DNA of 46,532 bases from Candidatus Krumholzibacteriia bacterium (GTDB lineage Bacteria; Krumholzibacteriota; Krumholzibacteriia; G020349025), in contig DASRJW010000081.1 in the NCBI GenBank assembly GCA_035649275.1, forward strand, positions 1 through 46,532. Reading direction: 5' to 3'. The notes under the pieces were generated by a model. That model had not been told where the DNA came from and ran no database searches. It saw only the letters and a list, made by a program, of their open reading frames with translations. This document shows positions 34,105-43,145 of this stretch, in pieces. Position 1 is the first letter of the stretch. Every line of letters starts with the position of its first letter. Both the position numbers and the translations under genes were made by a program.

Positions 34105-36203
34105 CCGGCGGGCAGTTGGGCGTCGTCAAACGCCTCCACGATCTCCTTCCCCATCTTGGCCTCGATGCCGAGCACCTGCACGTGCTGCCCCTGGAATGCC
34201 CAGCGCACTTGCAGGAATCCGACCTGCAGGCATGGAGTTATGCTTCCGAGTTCACGCCCCTTGTGCAACATCTGTTGCAACTGCGCCCACCAGGCCGTTG
34301 TCTGTCGATTGCCGTCTGCGGTGCCGAGGCGGACAACGTGGCCAGGGCGTACACCGCCGTCCAGCTCGCGGTGGGATTCAACCAGCACGGGCTGAAAACC
34401 GTGATCGTCGATGCCGAGCTCGAACGGCCCGGGCTCGCGGGTCTCGTGGCCGATCCGCACCAGGAAGGTCTCGTGGACATGGTGCGCTTTGGGCGCTCGT
34501 GCCGGGCCCTTCTGCGCCAGCCCGTGCCCGACGGCCCGGCAGTGCTCGGTGTCGGCTCCTTCCCCGTGGATGGGAGCGTGCCCTTCGCCGGCGATGCCTG
34601 GCTCGGAATCGTGCATCGCATCGCGTTGCACGCCGAGGTGGCGCTTTTTCCCGCGCCACTCCTGGTGCGCGGCGATGTCAACGGTCTGTTGCGGTCGGTG
34701 GAGCAGGTGCTCTACGTACCGCCGGCAGCGGTGACGGAAGCAACCGAGCGCGACGTGGAACGCCTGCGGCGCAGCGCAGCGCGGGTGGCTGGCGTGGTCC
34801 TCTGCGCTCCGGTCGAGGCCCGACCGGCACCGGCACGCGCGGCCGCTGGGCCCGAGCGCACGAGCGAGCCGGTAGCGGAAGTCGTGCACCTGCTGGAGGA
34901 GCCGCCGGCCGCAGAGGAGTTCGGCTTCATCGAATTGCCACCGGCCGACGCGCCGCCGGTGCGGACGACGTTGGGCGATGCGATCGCGGCCGAGCCGCTC
35001 GTGACGCCCGAACCGGAATCGCCTCTCGCTTTCGAGCCGGAGCTCGAAGCCCCGGCTTTCCACCGCGAGCGTCAGAGTCGAACCTCGTCGTTCGACAGCG
35101 AGCCGAGCGTCCCGGAGGCCTTCGAAGCCGAACCCGCCGGAAGCGCTTCCGGCTTCGACGCGGCAGGCGGCGCGGTGCCACGGCCGACGCAGGCTTCTCG
35201 TGCCTTCCCACCGCCTCCCGCCTGGGGAGAAGGGGCTGGCGAAGCGGGCCCCGAAACGTCGCCTCTCGCCGATTCGGACCTCGACTTCGAGCCCGTCGGG
35301 GTGGCGGGCGAGGCGAAGGGCCGTGGCGGTCGGCACGAATCCGCCTCGCGAAGCGCCGCGACGCGGAGTGCCGAGGAAGCGAACCTGTTGCGCCGGCAGT
35401 TGCGCTTGGACGGCGCCGACTTCTCCTATTCCGAGGGCAAGCGCTACTCGCGCCTGCCGCTCTTCCTCTTCCTCGCCCTGGTGCTCACCATCGGAGGTTT
35501 CCTGGGCTGGGCCTTCTGGAGTCAGGGTGAGATCAATCGTCGCGCCCGGCAGATCCTCGCCGGAGGCGGAGAGGAGCCGGCGCAGACGAGCGACGGGGAG
35601 AAGAAGCCGGGTGATGTGGTGCCGCCCACGGAGCCGAAGCCCGACGACGAAGCCGCTGCCGCCGGCGCGGACAAGCAGCCTTCTTCGGGGAGCGCGACGG
35701 GAGAAAAGACGCCGGCCCCAGGTGCGGGAAGCGAGCAGAATCCGCCGCCCCAGGGTGGGACGACCGGCGGGTCGGGAGCCTCCACGGGCCATCCGCCTGC
35801 AGGAACGCAAACGGGTGGAGGCCGTCCGGCGGGCACGGAGTCGCCGCCGAAATCGACCGAAGGCGGCTCGGAGACGCCGACCGTGACCCAGAAACCTCCG
35901 GCGGAACCGCCGGCGACGAGCGGCGGCGGTGGGCCCGCCGTGGGAAGCGCGACCACGGTGTATGCCGTGCACGTGGCCTCGTATCGCAAATTGGAACAGG
36001 CGAACCAGGACCTCGCCAATCTCCGCAAGCACGGCTACGAGGGGCGTGCGGTGCGCACCGATCTCGAGAGCAAGGGGATCTGGTACCGGGTGTACGTCGG
36101 GAGCTATCCCACCAAGGAGGCCGCGGAGCAGGCGCGCGCGGTCATCGTGAAGCTCCCCGGGTACGACGCATTCGCGCAGGTACGACGGATCGCGGTGCCT
36201 TGA
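34101..36203 (+). CDS. degenerate MinD/BY-kinase-like protein with transmembrane helix and SPOR domain
   Basis: A 700-residue protein whose ATG overlaps the selA stop (ATGA). Residues about 60-210 follow the MinD/CpsD fold (SIAVCG..., then LKTVIVDAELERPGLAGLV), but the P-loop reads CGAEADNVARAY with no glycine-rich GKGGxGK and no lysine, so ATP binding looks lost while the Walker A'-like DAELERPGL is kept. A long Pro/Glu/Ala-rich linker follows, with one membrane helix at about 452-473 (LPLFLFLALVLTIGGFLGWA). A disordered Pro/Gly/Thr-rich periplasmic stretch leads to a C-terminal SPOR domain (about 618-700, YAVHVASYRKLEQANQDLAN ... YRVYVGSYPTKEAAEQ). SPOR domains bind denuded peptidoglycan glycans at division sites. 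It may be a cytoplasm-to-septum linker. The smc gene follows after 67 bases. Confidence 0.75.
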   Translation: MTGGQLGVVKRLHDLLPHLGLDAEHLHVLPLECPAHLQESDLQAWSYASEFTPLVQHLLQLRPPGRCLSIAVCGAEADNVARAYTAVQLAVGFNQHGLKTVIVDAELERPGLAGLVADPHQEGLVDMVRFGRSCRALLRQPVPDGPAVLGVGSFPVDGSVPFAGDAWLGIVHRIALHAEVALFPAPLLVRGDVNGLLRSVEQVLYVPPAAVTEATERDVERLRRSAARVAGVVLCAPVEARPAPARAAAGPERTSEPVAEVVHLLEEPPAAEEFGFIELPPADAPPVRTTLGDAIAAEPLVTPEPESPLAFEPELEAPAFHRERQSRTSSFDSEPSVPEAFEAEPAGSASGFDAAGGAVPRPTQASRAFPPPPAWGEGAGEAGPETSPLADSDLDFEPVGVAGEAKGRGGRHESASRSAATRSAEEANLLRRQLRLDGADFSYSEGKRYSRLPLFLFLALVLTIGGFLGWAFWSQGEINRRARQILAGGGEEPAQTSDGEKKPGDVVPPTEPKPDDEAAAAGADKQPSSGSATGEKTPAPGAGSEQNPPPQGGTTGGSGASTGHPPAGTQTGGGRPAGTESPPKSTEGGSETPTVTQKPPAEPPATSGGGGPAVGSATTVYAVHVASYRKLEQANQDLANLRKHGYEGRAVRTDLESKGIWYRVYVGSYPTKEAAEQARAVIVKLPGYDAFAQVRRIAVP

Positions 36204-36270
36204 ACGCGTTCGTCGTCGGGTTGGGTCAAGGCGAGCCGCGCGTGCCGCGGCCCTGGGCAGGAGAATCACC

Positions 36271-39200
36271 GTGCTGATCAAGAAGCTCGAGCTTTCCGGT
36301 TTCAAGTCCTTCATGAATCCCGCGGCGCTGGATTTCGGCGGCGGCATCACCGCCATTCTCGGCCCCAACGGTTGCGGCAAATCCAACGTAGTGGACGCGC
36401 TGCGCTGGGTGCTCGGCGAGCAGAGCGCCAAGCAGCTGCGCGGCGAGCGCATGGCGAACGTCGTCTTCGGCGGCACCCGCCACCGCAAGCCCCTCGGGAT
36501 GGCGGAAGTCTCGGTGACCTTCAGCAACCTCGACGGGCGCATGGCCACGCCCTACCAGGAAGTGCGCCTCACCCGCCGCCTGAGCCGCGAAGGCGAGAGC
36601 GATTACCTGGTCAACGGCGCGCCGGTGCGCCTCAAGGACCTGCGCGACCTGCTCACGGATACCGGTGCCGGCAGCCATGGCTATTCGATCATCGAGCGCG
36701 AGATGGTGGACACCGTCATCGGTGGGCACGAGGACCTGCGGCGCTTCCTGCTCGAAGAAGCCAGCGGCATCATGAAGTATCGGCTGCGACGGCGCGAAGC
36801 GGAGCGCAAGCTGGAGATGACCGCGCAGGACCTGCTGCGCCTCGACGATCTGGTGGAGGAAGTGGCGCGGGAAGTGCGGTCGTTGCGCCGGCAGCTGGGG
36901 CGGACGCGCCGCTATCAGGAGCTGCAGGAGCAGCTGCGCCGGACCGAGACCTACCTGGCGCAGCGGCGTTTGCTGCGCTATCGCGAGGAGACGGCGCGGC
37001 TCCGCGCCGAGCTGGAGGACGTGCAGCACTTCGGCGTCGGCGAGGACGCGGCGAGCGAGGCGATCGGCGCCCGCATCGCAGCGTTGCGCCTGGAGATGGC
37101 CGATATCGAGCGCGTCTGGCGCGAACACAGCATGCGCTGCGAGAGCCTGGCGGAGAAGCTGCGCGGGCGCGAGCAGGCGCTCGTCCTGCTCCGGGAGCGG
37201 AGCGACACCACTCGCGATGCCCAAGCGGCGGCGCGCGGCGAGATCGAGGCGACGGCGGACCGCCTGCTGCAGGTGCAGCGCGATGGCGCCGGCCTCGAGG
37301 CGCGGCGGACCGAGCTGGCCACGCAGCTCGAGGAGAGACGCGAGACCTTCCGGGAGGCCAAAGAAAAGCTGGAGGCGCAGGAAGCGACCTTCGATCGCGC
37401 CCGCTCCGATCTCCTGGCGGTGAAGCAGCGCACCTTCGACTTCGCCGAGACTTCGGCGTCGCGGCGGAGCGAGATCGAAGTGCTGCGCGCCAAGCTGGAA
37501 TCGAACGGAGCGCGGGAGCTGCAGCTGGCAGACACGGCGCGGGACGCCTCGGACCGGGCGGCCCGCCTGGCGGAAGAGCTGGCGGCGGTGACCAAGCAGG
37601 TGGAGGCCGCCGAGGGGCGGCGGACCGAGCGGCAGCGCCAGGCCGACGCGGCGATGGACCGCGACGAGGAGCTGGTGGGCCTGCTCGAGGCGCGGCGCGA
37701 AGAGCGCGCACAGCTCCGTGCCGAGCTCGATACGGCGCGCTCGCGTTTGGACCTCCTCCGCACGCTGGAGGATTCCCGCGAAGGCTACGGGCGGGGGCCG
37801 AAGAACGTTCTCGAACGCCACGCCGGGACGCCGCGCTTGCTCGGCAGCCTCGCCGAGCTCGTGCAGGCGCCGCGAGCGTTGGAAGCCGCCTTCGACGCGT
37901 TGCTCGCCGACGTGCTCGACGCCATCCTCGTCCGCGATCTGGACAGCGCCCTCGATCTCGTCGGCGAGCTCCGCGACCAGGACCTCGGCCGCGCCACCTT
38001 CGTCGTTCCCGGGGCGGAGACCACGTCGTCGGACTCGGGATGGCGCGACATCCTCGGCCAGCCCGGTGTCGTGGGCCTGGCGGTGGATCTGGTCACCCTC
38101 GAGGGCCGAGCGGGGCAGGCGCTGCGCCGGCTGCTGGCGCAAGCCGTCGTGGTCGAAGATGCCGCCACCGCACGGCGTCTCCTGCTGCAGTACAGCGAGC
38201 CCAATCTCCGTCTCGCCACGCGGGACGGTTTGCTCTTCACCGGCGCCGGTCTGGTGCGCGGCGGCGGCGGTGGGGAAAGCGGCGCCGGACTCCTCGGCCG
38301 CAAGCAGCGCCTGCAGGAGCTCGGCGAGCGCGTCACGGCGGTGGAAGAGTCGCTGGCGGAGACGACGGCGAGCTGCGCCGCCACGGAGACGACCTTGCGC
38401 CTCTGCCGCAACGAACGGCGCGAGATGGAGCAGATCCTGCGCTTCGACGAGGAGGAGCTGCTGCGCCTGTCGGTCACCCGGGCTTCGCTCTCCACCGCCT
38501 TCGAGGAATGCAACGGGCGCTGCGGCGAGGCGCAGCACGCTCTGGGCGCGGTGGAGGCGGAAAGCGAGCGCTTGGCGCAGGCCTTGCCCGAGCTCACCCA
38601 GGACGCGGAACGGCTGACCCGGGAGAACGAAGAACAGAAGCGCGCGGTGGCGGCGCTGGAAGCCGAGTTCAACTCCATCGAGAGCGAGCGCGAGCGGCTG
38701 CGTCACGACACCAACGAGCTGCGCGTCGCCTTCGTCGAGGTCCGCGGCGAGGTCGAGTCCTGCGAGCGGCAGAGCGAGAGACTGGAAGAGCTGGAGCGCG
38801 AGCTCGCCGATCTGCGCACCCGCCGGCAAGAGGACGTGGAGCGTGCCGCCCGCGATCTGGAGACCTGGGCGCGGGAGAGCACCGAGGCCCAGGCCGAGGC
38901 GGCCAAACTGGCGCAGGAAATGGAAGCGGCGCGGCAGCAGCGCGACGAGGTGGGCGTGCGTCTCGACGCCCAGCGCACCCAGCTGGAAGCGGAGCAGGCG
39001 GAGCTGCACGCGCACGACAAGGAGCGACGGGAGCAACAGAACCGCCAGCACGCCCTGGAGCTGCAGCTCTCTCAGGGCAGCATGCAGGCGCAGAACCTCC
39101 TGGAACGCATCCAGGAGCAGTACGGCCTGGCGGAAGCGGAACTCCTGACGCTCCAGTTCGAGTGGAGCGATGCGGATCCAGTGCCGGACGAGGACGTGGT

Positions 39201-40167
39201 GCGCGAGCTGCGGGACAGCATCGGCAAGCTCGGGCCGGTGAACCTGCTGGCGCTGGAGGAGTTCGACAGCAAGAGCGAGCGTCTCACCTTCCTCGAGGCC
39301 CAGCGCGCCGACCTGGCCCAGGCCAGCGCCTCGTTGCAGCAGACCATCGAGAAGATCAACACCACTGCTTGCTTCCTCTTCCTCGAGACCTACGAGCAGG
39401 TGCGGCAGCATTTCCGCGAGACCATCCGCACCGTCTTCGAAGGCGGCGAGGGCGATCTCGTCCTCACCCAACCGTCGGAGCCCTTGGAAAGCGACGTGGA
39501 GCTCCGGGTGCGGCCGCGGGGGAAGAAGATCGACACCCTGACCCAGCTCTCCAGCGGCGAGCGCGCACTCACCGCCATCGCGCTCCTCTTCTCGATCTAT
39601 CTGGTGAAGCCGAGCCCGTTCTGCGTCTTCGACGAAGTGGACGCGCCGCTCGACGACGCCAACATCGCCCGCTTCTTGGCGCTGCTCGACCGCTTCAAGG
39701 ATCACACCCAGTTCATCGTCATCACCCACAACAAGCTGACGATGGAAGCGGCGGATTACCTCTATGGCGTGACCATGGAAGAAGAGGGCGTGTCCAAGCT
39801 GGTGTCGGTGGCGCTGGACGGCAAGCTCGCCGGCCAGCCGCGCAGCTTGCGGCGCAAGACCGAGCGGGCGACGGTGCGGGCGGCGACGCTACTCCGCTCC
39901 GCCGAGGTCGGCGTCCTGCCGGTGGAAGAGGGTGCACCGGCGGCCGCCGCGGAACTCGAGGTCCCGGCGGGAGACAACGGCAGCTCTGCGGCGACGCAGG
40001 AAGCGAACGCCAGGCCCGCCGCCGCAACCCTGGTGGGGAACGGCAAACGCCGGCCCGCAGCTCGGCTGGAGAAGGGCGTCGCCGCGGCGTTGCTCGCCGC
40101 CGCCGAGCGCAGCGAGACGGAAGAGCCGGCGGCGGAGGAGGCGCGGGCCGAGGAGCCCCTTGTTTAG
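36271..40167 (+). CDS. smc: chromosome segregation protein SMC
   Basis: 1298 residues; normal SMC is about 1150-1200. It forms the condensin-like ring that compacts chromosomes. The N-terminal ATPase half has FKSF...ILGPNGCGKSNVVDALRW (Walker A) and Q-loop RGERMANVVFGG. Long coiled coils flank a hinge at about residues 505-660 (GPKNVLERHAG onward). The C-terminal half has the signature LSSGERALTAIALLFSIY (LSGGE is usual; here the third residue is Ser) and Walker B FCVFDEVDAPLDDAN. About 130 residues after the ATPase end are low complexity and rich in Ala and Glu, an unusual tail. GTG 36271 follows AGGAGA. It overlaps ftsY by 8 bases. Confidence 0.96.
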   Translation: MLIKKLELSGFKSFMNPAALDFGGGITAILGPNGCGKSNVVDALRWVLGEQSAKQLRGERMANVVFGGTRHRKPLGMAEVSVTFSNLDGRMATPYQEVRLTRRLSREGESDYLVNGAPVRLKDLRDLLTDTGAGSHGYSIIEREMVDTVIGGHEDLRRFLLEEASGIMKYRLRRREAERKLEMTAQDLLRLDDLVEEVAREVRSLRRQLGRTRRYQELQEQLRRTETYLAQRRLLRYREETARLRAELEDVQHFGVGEDAASEAIGARIAALRLEMADIERVWREHSMRCESLAEKLRGREQALVLLRERSDTTRDAQAAARGEIEATADRLLQVQRDGAGLEARRTELATQLEERRETFREAKEKLEAQEATFDRARSDLLAVKQRTFDFAETSASRRSEIEVLRAKLESNGARELQLADTARDASDRAARLAEELAAVTKQVEAAEGRRTERQRQADAAMDRDEELVGLLEARREERAQLRAELDTARSRLDLLRTLEDSREGYGRGPKNVLERHAGTPRLLGSLAELVQAPRALEAAFDALLADVLDAILVRDLDSALDLVGELRDQDLGRATFVVPGAETTSSDSGWRDILGQPGVVGLAVDLVTLEGRAGQALRRLLAQAVVVEDAATARRLLLQYSEPNLRLATRDGLLFTGAGLVRGGGGGESGAGLLGRKQRLQELGERVTAVEESLAETTASCAATETTLRLCRNERREMEQILRFDEEELLRLSVTRASLSTAFEECNGRCGEAQHALGAVEAESERLAQALPELTQDAERLTRENEEQKRAVAALEAEFNSIESERERLRHDTNELRVAFVEVRGEVESCERQSERLEELERELADLRTRRQEDVERAARDLETWARESTEAQAEAAKLAQEMEAARQQRDEVGVRLDAQRTQLEAEQAELHAHDKERREQQNRQHALELQLSQGSMQAQNLLERIQEQYGLAEAELLTLQFEWSDADPVPDEDVVRELRDSIGKLGPVNLLALEEFDSKSERLTFLEAQRADLAQASASLQQTIEKINTTACFLFLETYEQVRQHFRETIRTVFEGGEGDLVLTQPSEPLESDVELRVRPRGKKIDTLTQLSSGERALTAIALLFSIYLVKPSPFCVFDEVDAPLDDANIARFLALLDRFKDHTQFIVITHNKLTMEAADYLYGVTMEEEGVSKLVSVALDGKLAGQPRSLRRKTERATVRAATLLRSAEVGVLPVEEGAPAAAAELEVPAGDNGSSAATQEANARPAAATLVGNGKRRPAARLEKGVAAALLAAAERSETEEPAAEEARAEEPLV

Positions 40168-41095
40168 GAAACCTCTCGCCGGCCTCCGGCGCGGCCTCGA
40201 AAAGACACGCGACAGCATGTTCGGGCGCGTCCGCGAGCTGGTGACGCGGCGGGCGAAGCTCGATGCCTCGACGCTCGACGAGATCGAGGCCATCCTCATC
40301 GGCTCCGACATGGGTGTGGAGGCGGCCGCACGCATCACCGACGGCGTGCGCCGGCGCGTGCGGGGCGAGACTTTCTCCGCCGAGGAGATGGAGGCGGTGG
40401 AAGAGGCCATTCGCGCCGAGGTCCTGGAACTCCTGGGTGGCGCGTCTCCGACGGCGGCGGAGCGCCTGCAAGGCAAACCCCACGTGCTTCTCGTCGTCGG
40501 CGTCAACGGCACCGGGAAGACGACGTCGGTCGGCAAGCTCGCCTGGATGTATCAGCAGAGCCTGGGCAAGAGGGTGATCCTGGGGGCCGCGGACACCTAC
40601 CGCGCCGCCGCCGTCGAGCAGCTCGCCATCTGGGCGGAACGCACCGGTGCCACGCTGATTCGGCAGAAGCACGGCGCCGACCCGGCGGCGGTGGCCTACG
40701 ACACGCTGCAGTCCGCTCAGGCGCGCGACGCCGACGTCGTCATCATCGACACGGCGGGGCGCTTGCACACCAAGACCAGTCTCATGGAAGAGCTGCGCAA
40801 GATCCGCCGTGCGGTGCAGAAGCTCGATCCCACGGCGCCGCACGAGACGCTGCTGGTGCTCGACGCCAACACCGGCCAGAACGGTCTGGTGCAAGCACGG
40901 GAGTTCCTCGCCGCCGTGCAGGTGACGGGTCTCTTCCTCGCCAAGCTCGACGGCACCGCCAAGGGTGGTATCGTGCTCGCCATCCGTCAGGCGCTCCAGG
41001 TGCCGGTCCACTTCGTCGGCGTCGGGGAGAGCCTGGAGGACCTGGAGGAGTTCGAGCCCGCCAGCTTCGCCGCGGCCCTCGTCGAACGCCGGTGA
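40160..41095 (+). CDS. ftsY: signal recognition particle receptor FtsY
   Basis: 311 residues: only the N and G domains, without the long acidic A domain of E. coli FtsY. The G domain shows VVGVNGTGKTTSVGKLA (G1), GAADTYRAAAVEQL, IIDTAGRLHTK (G3), AKLDGTAKGG (G4-G5) and the closing GVGESLEDLEEFEP. It docks SRP-ribosome complexes to the membrane. The start is TTG at 40160, inside the last codons of smc (8-base overlap), with GAGGAG upstream. The smc-ftsY pairing is known in many bacteria. The N-terminal FRKPLAGLRRGLEKTRDSMF is the membrane-binding basic helix region. Confidence 0.96.
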   Translation: MFRKPLAGLRRGLEKTRDSMFGRVRELVTRRAKLDASTLDEIEAILIGSDMGVEAAARITDGVRRRVRGETFSAEEMEAVEEAIRAEVLELLGGASPTAAERLQGKPHVLLVVGVNGTGKTTSVGKLAWMYQQSLGKRVILGAADTYRAAAVEQLAIWAERTGATLIRQKHGADPAAVAYDTLQSAQARDADVVIIDTAGRLHTKTSLMEELRKIRRAVQKLDPTAPHETLLVLDANTGQNGLVQAREFLAAVQVTGLFLAKLDGTAKGGIVLAIRQALQVPVHFVGVGESLEDLEEFEPASFAAALVERR

Positions 41096-41113
41096 GGTCC
41101 TCGCGGCCCCTCG

Positions 41114-41139
41114 TCAGAAAGCGCCCCTGGGGCGCCTGA
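41114..41139 (+). terminator. possible hairpin terminator after ftsY
   Basis: GCGCC-CCTGG-GGCGC (41121-41135) is flanked by TCAG (41114-41117) and CTGA (41136-41139), which can also pair. No T-tract follows on the plus strand, so termination would need other factors. Confidence 0.35.
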
Positions 41140-41304
41140 GCGCAGCCAGCCCCTCTTGCACTCAAAAACGGTAAGCGTCGCTGACAGTCCGTACCTCAGC
41201 CGGGCATAGGCGGTGGAACGAGCGTCCGCCAGCGGCGCGGGCGCTGCATTCCCGCGCAGGCACGAGACTTACCACAGCTGCGACCTGAAGAAGAGGGGGG
41301 CGCG

Positions 41305-43071
41305 ATGTCGACCGGCCATGGCTTCCGGGCCCTTGGGTTCACGCTTCTGTTCGTTGCTGCCCTGGCACCCGCCACGGCTCGAGCGGCGGACTGCTTGACG
41401 AATCCTGAGGTCAAGATCAACGGCCAAGTTTACAACAACATCTGCAATCTGCTCGGGAGTCCGAGTGGTCTCGCGGGCAACAACGGCGGTATCACGATCG
41501 AAATCGATGCCGCCGAAGGGGAACAATTCAGCGAACTCTGGGTGCTGGCCAATTATTCGGACAATCGTTCGTCGGCCAACCTGTTCCCGGGGGTCGGCAG
41601 CGGCTCTCTCGATTGCGACGACTTTGACATCCCGGAAGCGGTCTACCTGGATATCGGCGGCTCCGGCGCCGTGCCCACCAGCACGGTCTGGCGTCCTCGG
41701 TTCGGCGGTGCAGCCACTCTGGGACTTGCAGCGAAATGTCTCGCAGACCCTGAAGACCCGCCAGGCGGGGGTATCTTCCTGATCCAGCCCTTGCTCACTT
41801 TCATCGCCAGGTCGACGGACATCGAAGGCGACGGTGACACCGACGAAGCCGACGAGAATTCGTTGCGAGCGGCGATCGGCACGGGCGCAACGCAGTTCGA
41901 CTTGAACTTCGACAGCAGCATCGACGACGCGGGGGATCTCCCGATCCTCATCACGGAAGCAAAGCGGCGCGTCATCCTTCCTTATGGCACGTCGGCGTGG
42001 GCGAGCGAGGATTGCTACGATGCCCCCTGTCCGGAATTCCCCTGCGGTGGAAGCCCGGTCGCCTACACGATGTTTCCGCCTGCCGCTCCTGTCGTTTCTT
42101 TGACGGTCCTCAACGCGACGACAACCCGGCTCAGCTGGCCGGCCGTCGCGGACGACCAGACAGGGAGTGGAGCGTCGCGGCCTGCTTCTGGCTACGAAGT
42201 CCGCCGAAGCAGTGCACCCATCACGGCCGGCAATTGGGACAGCGCGTCGATCGTCACGACGGTCGGCCCGGGCGACCTAGGCACGACGGTTCTCGTCAAC
42301 GTGAGCCGCCCGCCCAATACCTCGTGCTCTTGGTACTATGCGGTCAAGGCCAAGGACGATGTCGACAACCTCTCCGCGGTCAGCAATTCGCCCGCAGACC
42401 AGATCGACGTGACGGCGCCGGCGACGATTACCAACTTGTCCGGCGCGCCTGGCGGCCTGATGGTGCGCTTGAACTGGACCGCACCCGGTGACGACGGATC
42501 GACGGGCACCGCCAGTCTCTACGACGTTCGCTACACTGTCGGTACCGGCGCCTTCAATTGGGCCACGGCAACCGCCGCCGCTGCTTTCAGCCCCGCGCCA
42601 GCTGGGTTTGCGGAATGCATCGTCGTCGACCAGTTGCAGTCGAACACGAACTACAAGTTCGCAGTCAAGACACGGGACGACTGCGGGAATTGGTCGGCCC
42701 AGAGCAATGTGTTTTCCACCAAGACCAAGCCCGCGTCGTTTACCGTCAGCTGCGATCCAGGCAAGGCCGCTCCGGCTGGTGGCGCCGACGGGTCGATTCT
42801 CGCGGTGTCCGTCCTCGGGAGCGACACGGGTGAACCGGGGCTCAAGCGGATCCGATTCGATCTCCCTCGGGACGTGGAGGGGCAGCCCTACGATCTCTCG
42901 GTGTTCGACGTTCGCGGCCGGCGGGTCAGCCGCATCGAGGCCGGAACGGCGACTGCAGGCGAGTTCCATGTAGACTGGCGGCCGAGCGCGCAACGGCTGG
43001 CCGCCGGCTTCTACATCATCCGACTGCGTGCTGGCGGCCAACAGGCCACCACTCCGTTGGTTCTCCAGTAG
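41305..43071 (+). CDS. secreted protein with dockerin-like repeats, two FN3 domains and a C-terminal sorting-like domain
   Basis: A 588-residue exported protein. The signal peptide is MSTGHGFRALGFTLLFVAAL...ARA with cleavage near ATARA|ADC. A beta-rich N-domain is followed, at about residues 170-220, by two Asp-rich calcium-loop repeats (DGDTDEADENSLRAAIG and DLNFDSSIDDAGDLPIL) that look dockerin-like. Two fibronectin type III domains follow (about 262-375 and 376-480). The last 80 residues (KRIRFDLPRDVEG..., YDLSVFDVRGRRVSRIE, GFYIIRLRAGG) form a FlgD-Ig/type-A-sorting-like domain that is shared in style with the convergent protein. Codon use is less GC-rich than its neighbours. It is probably cell-surface or extracellular; no enzymatic motif is seen. 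Confidence 0.72.
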   Translation: MSTGHGFRALGFTLLFVAALAPATARAADCLTNPEVKINGQVYNNICNLLGSPSGLAGNNGGITIEIDAAEGEQFSELWVLANYSDNRSSANLFPGVGSGSLDCDDFDIPEAVYLDIGGSGAVPTSTVWRPRFGGAATLGLAAKCLADPEDPPGGGIFLIQPLLTFIARSTDIEGDGDTDEADENSLRAAIGTGATQFDLNFDSSIDDAGDLPILITEAKRRVILPYGTSAWASEDCYDAPCPEFPCGGSPVAYTMFPPAAPVVSLTVLNATTTRLSWPAVADDQTGSGASRPASGYEVRRSSAPITAGNWDSASIVTTVGPGDLGTTVLVNVSRPPNTSCSWYYAVKAKDDVDNLSAVSNSPADQIDVTAPATITNLSGAPGGLMVRLNWTAPGDDGSTGTASLYDVRYTVGTGAFNWATATAAAAFSPAPAGFAECIVVDQLQSNTNYKFAVKTRDDCGNWSAQSNVFSTKTKPASFTVSCDPGKAAPAGGADGSILAVSVLGSDTGEPGLKRIRFDLPRDVEGQPYDLSVFDVRGRRVSRIEAGTATAGEFHVDWRPSAQRLAAGFYIIRLRAGGQQATTPLVLQ

Positions 43072-43091
43072 GCGCATGAGTCCCACGAGAA

Positions 43092-43123
43092 GGCGTCGCC
43101 CGGTCGTACCGCCGGGCGACGCC
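43092..43123. terminator. bidirectional hairpin between convergent genes
   Basis: GGCGTCGCCCGG (43092-43103) and CCGGGCGACGCC (43112-43123) form a perfect 12-bp stem with an 8-base loop. It lies between two convergent stop codons (43071 and 43146). There is no T-tract in either direction, but position and strength suggest it blocks transcription or protects both 3' ends. Confidence 0.6.
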
Positions 43124-43145
43124 GTGTGGGGAGACGACGCCTACC

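Noticed and set aside
33468-36548. Very long minus-strand open frame opposite selA and the MinD-like gene
   Set aside because: Arg/Ala/Gly/Pro-rich with no domains; a by-product of GC-rich coding on the plus strand, where real motifs are obvious.
36226-39729. 1167-codon minus-strand open frame opposite smc
   Set aside because: His/Leu/Arg-rich shadow of the SMC coiled coil; the plus strand has the ATPase motifs and a ribosome binding site.
41096-41304. Possible cyclic-di-GMP (GEMM) riboswitch before the secreted FN3 protein
   Set aside because: The conserved core and receptor positions were not found in the leader.
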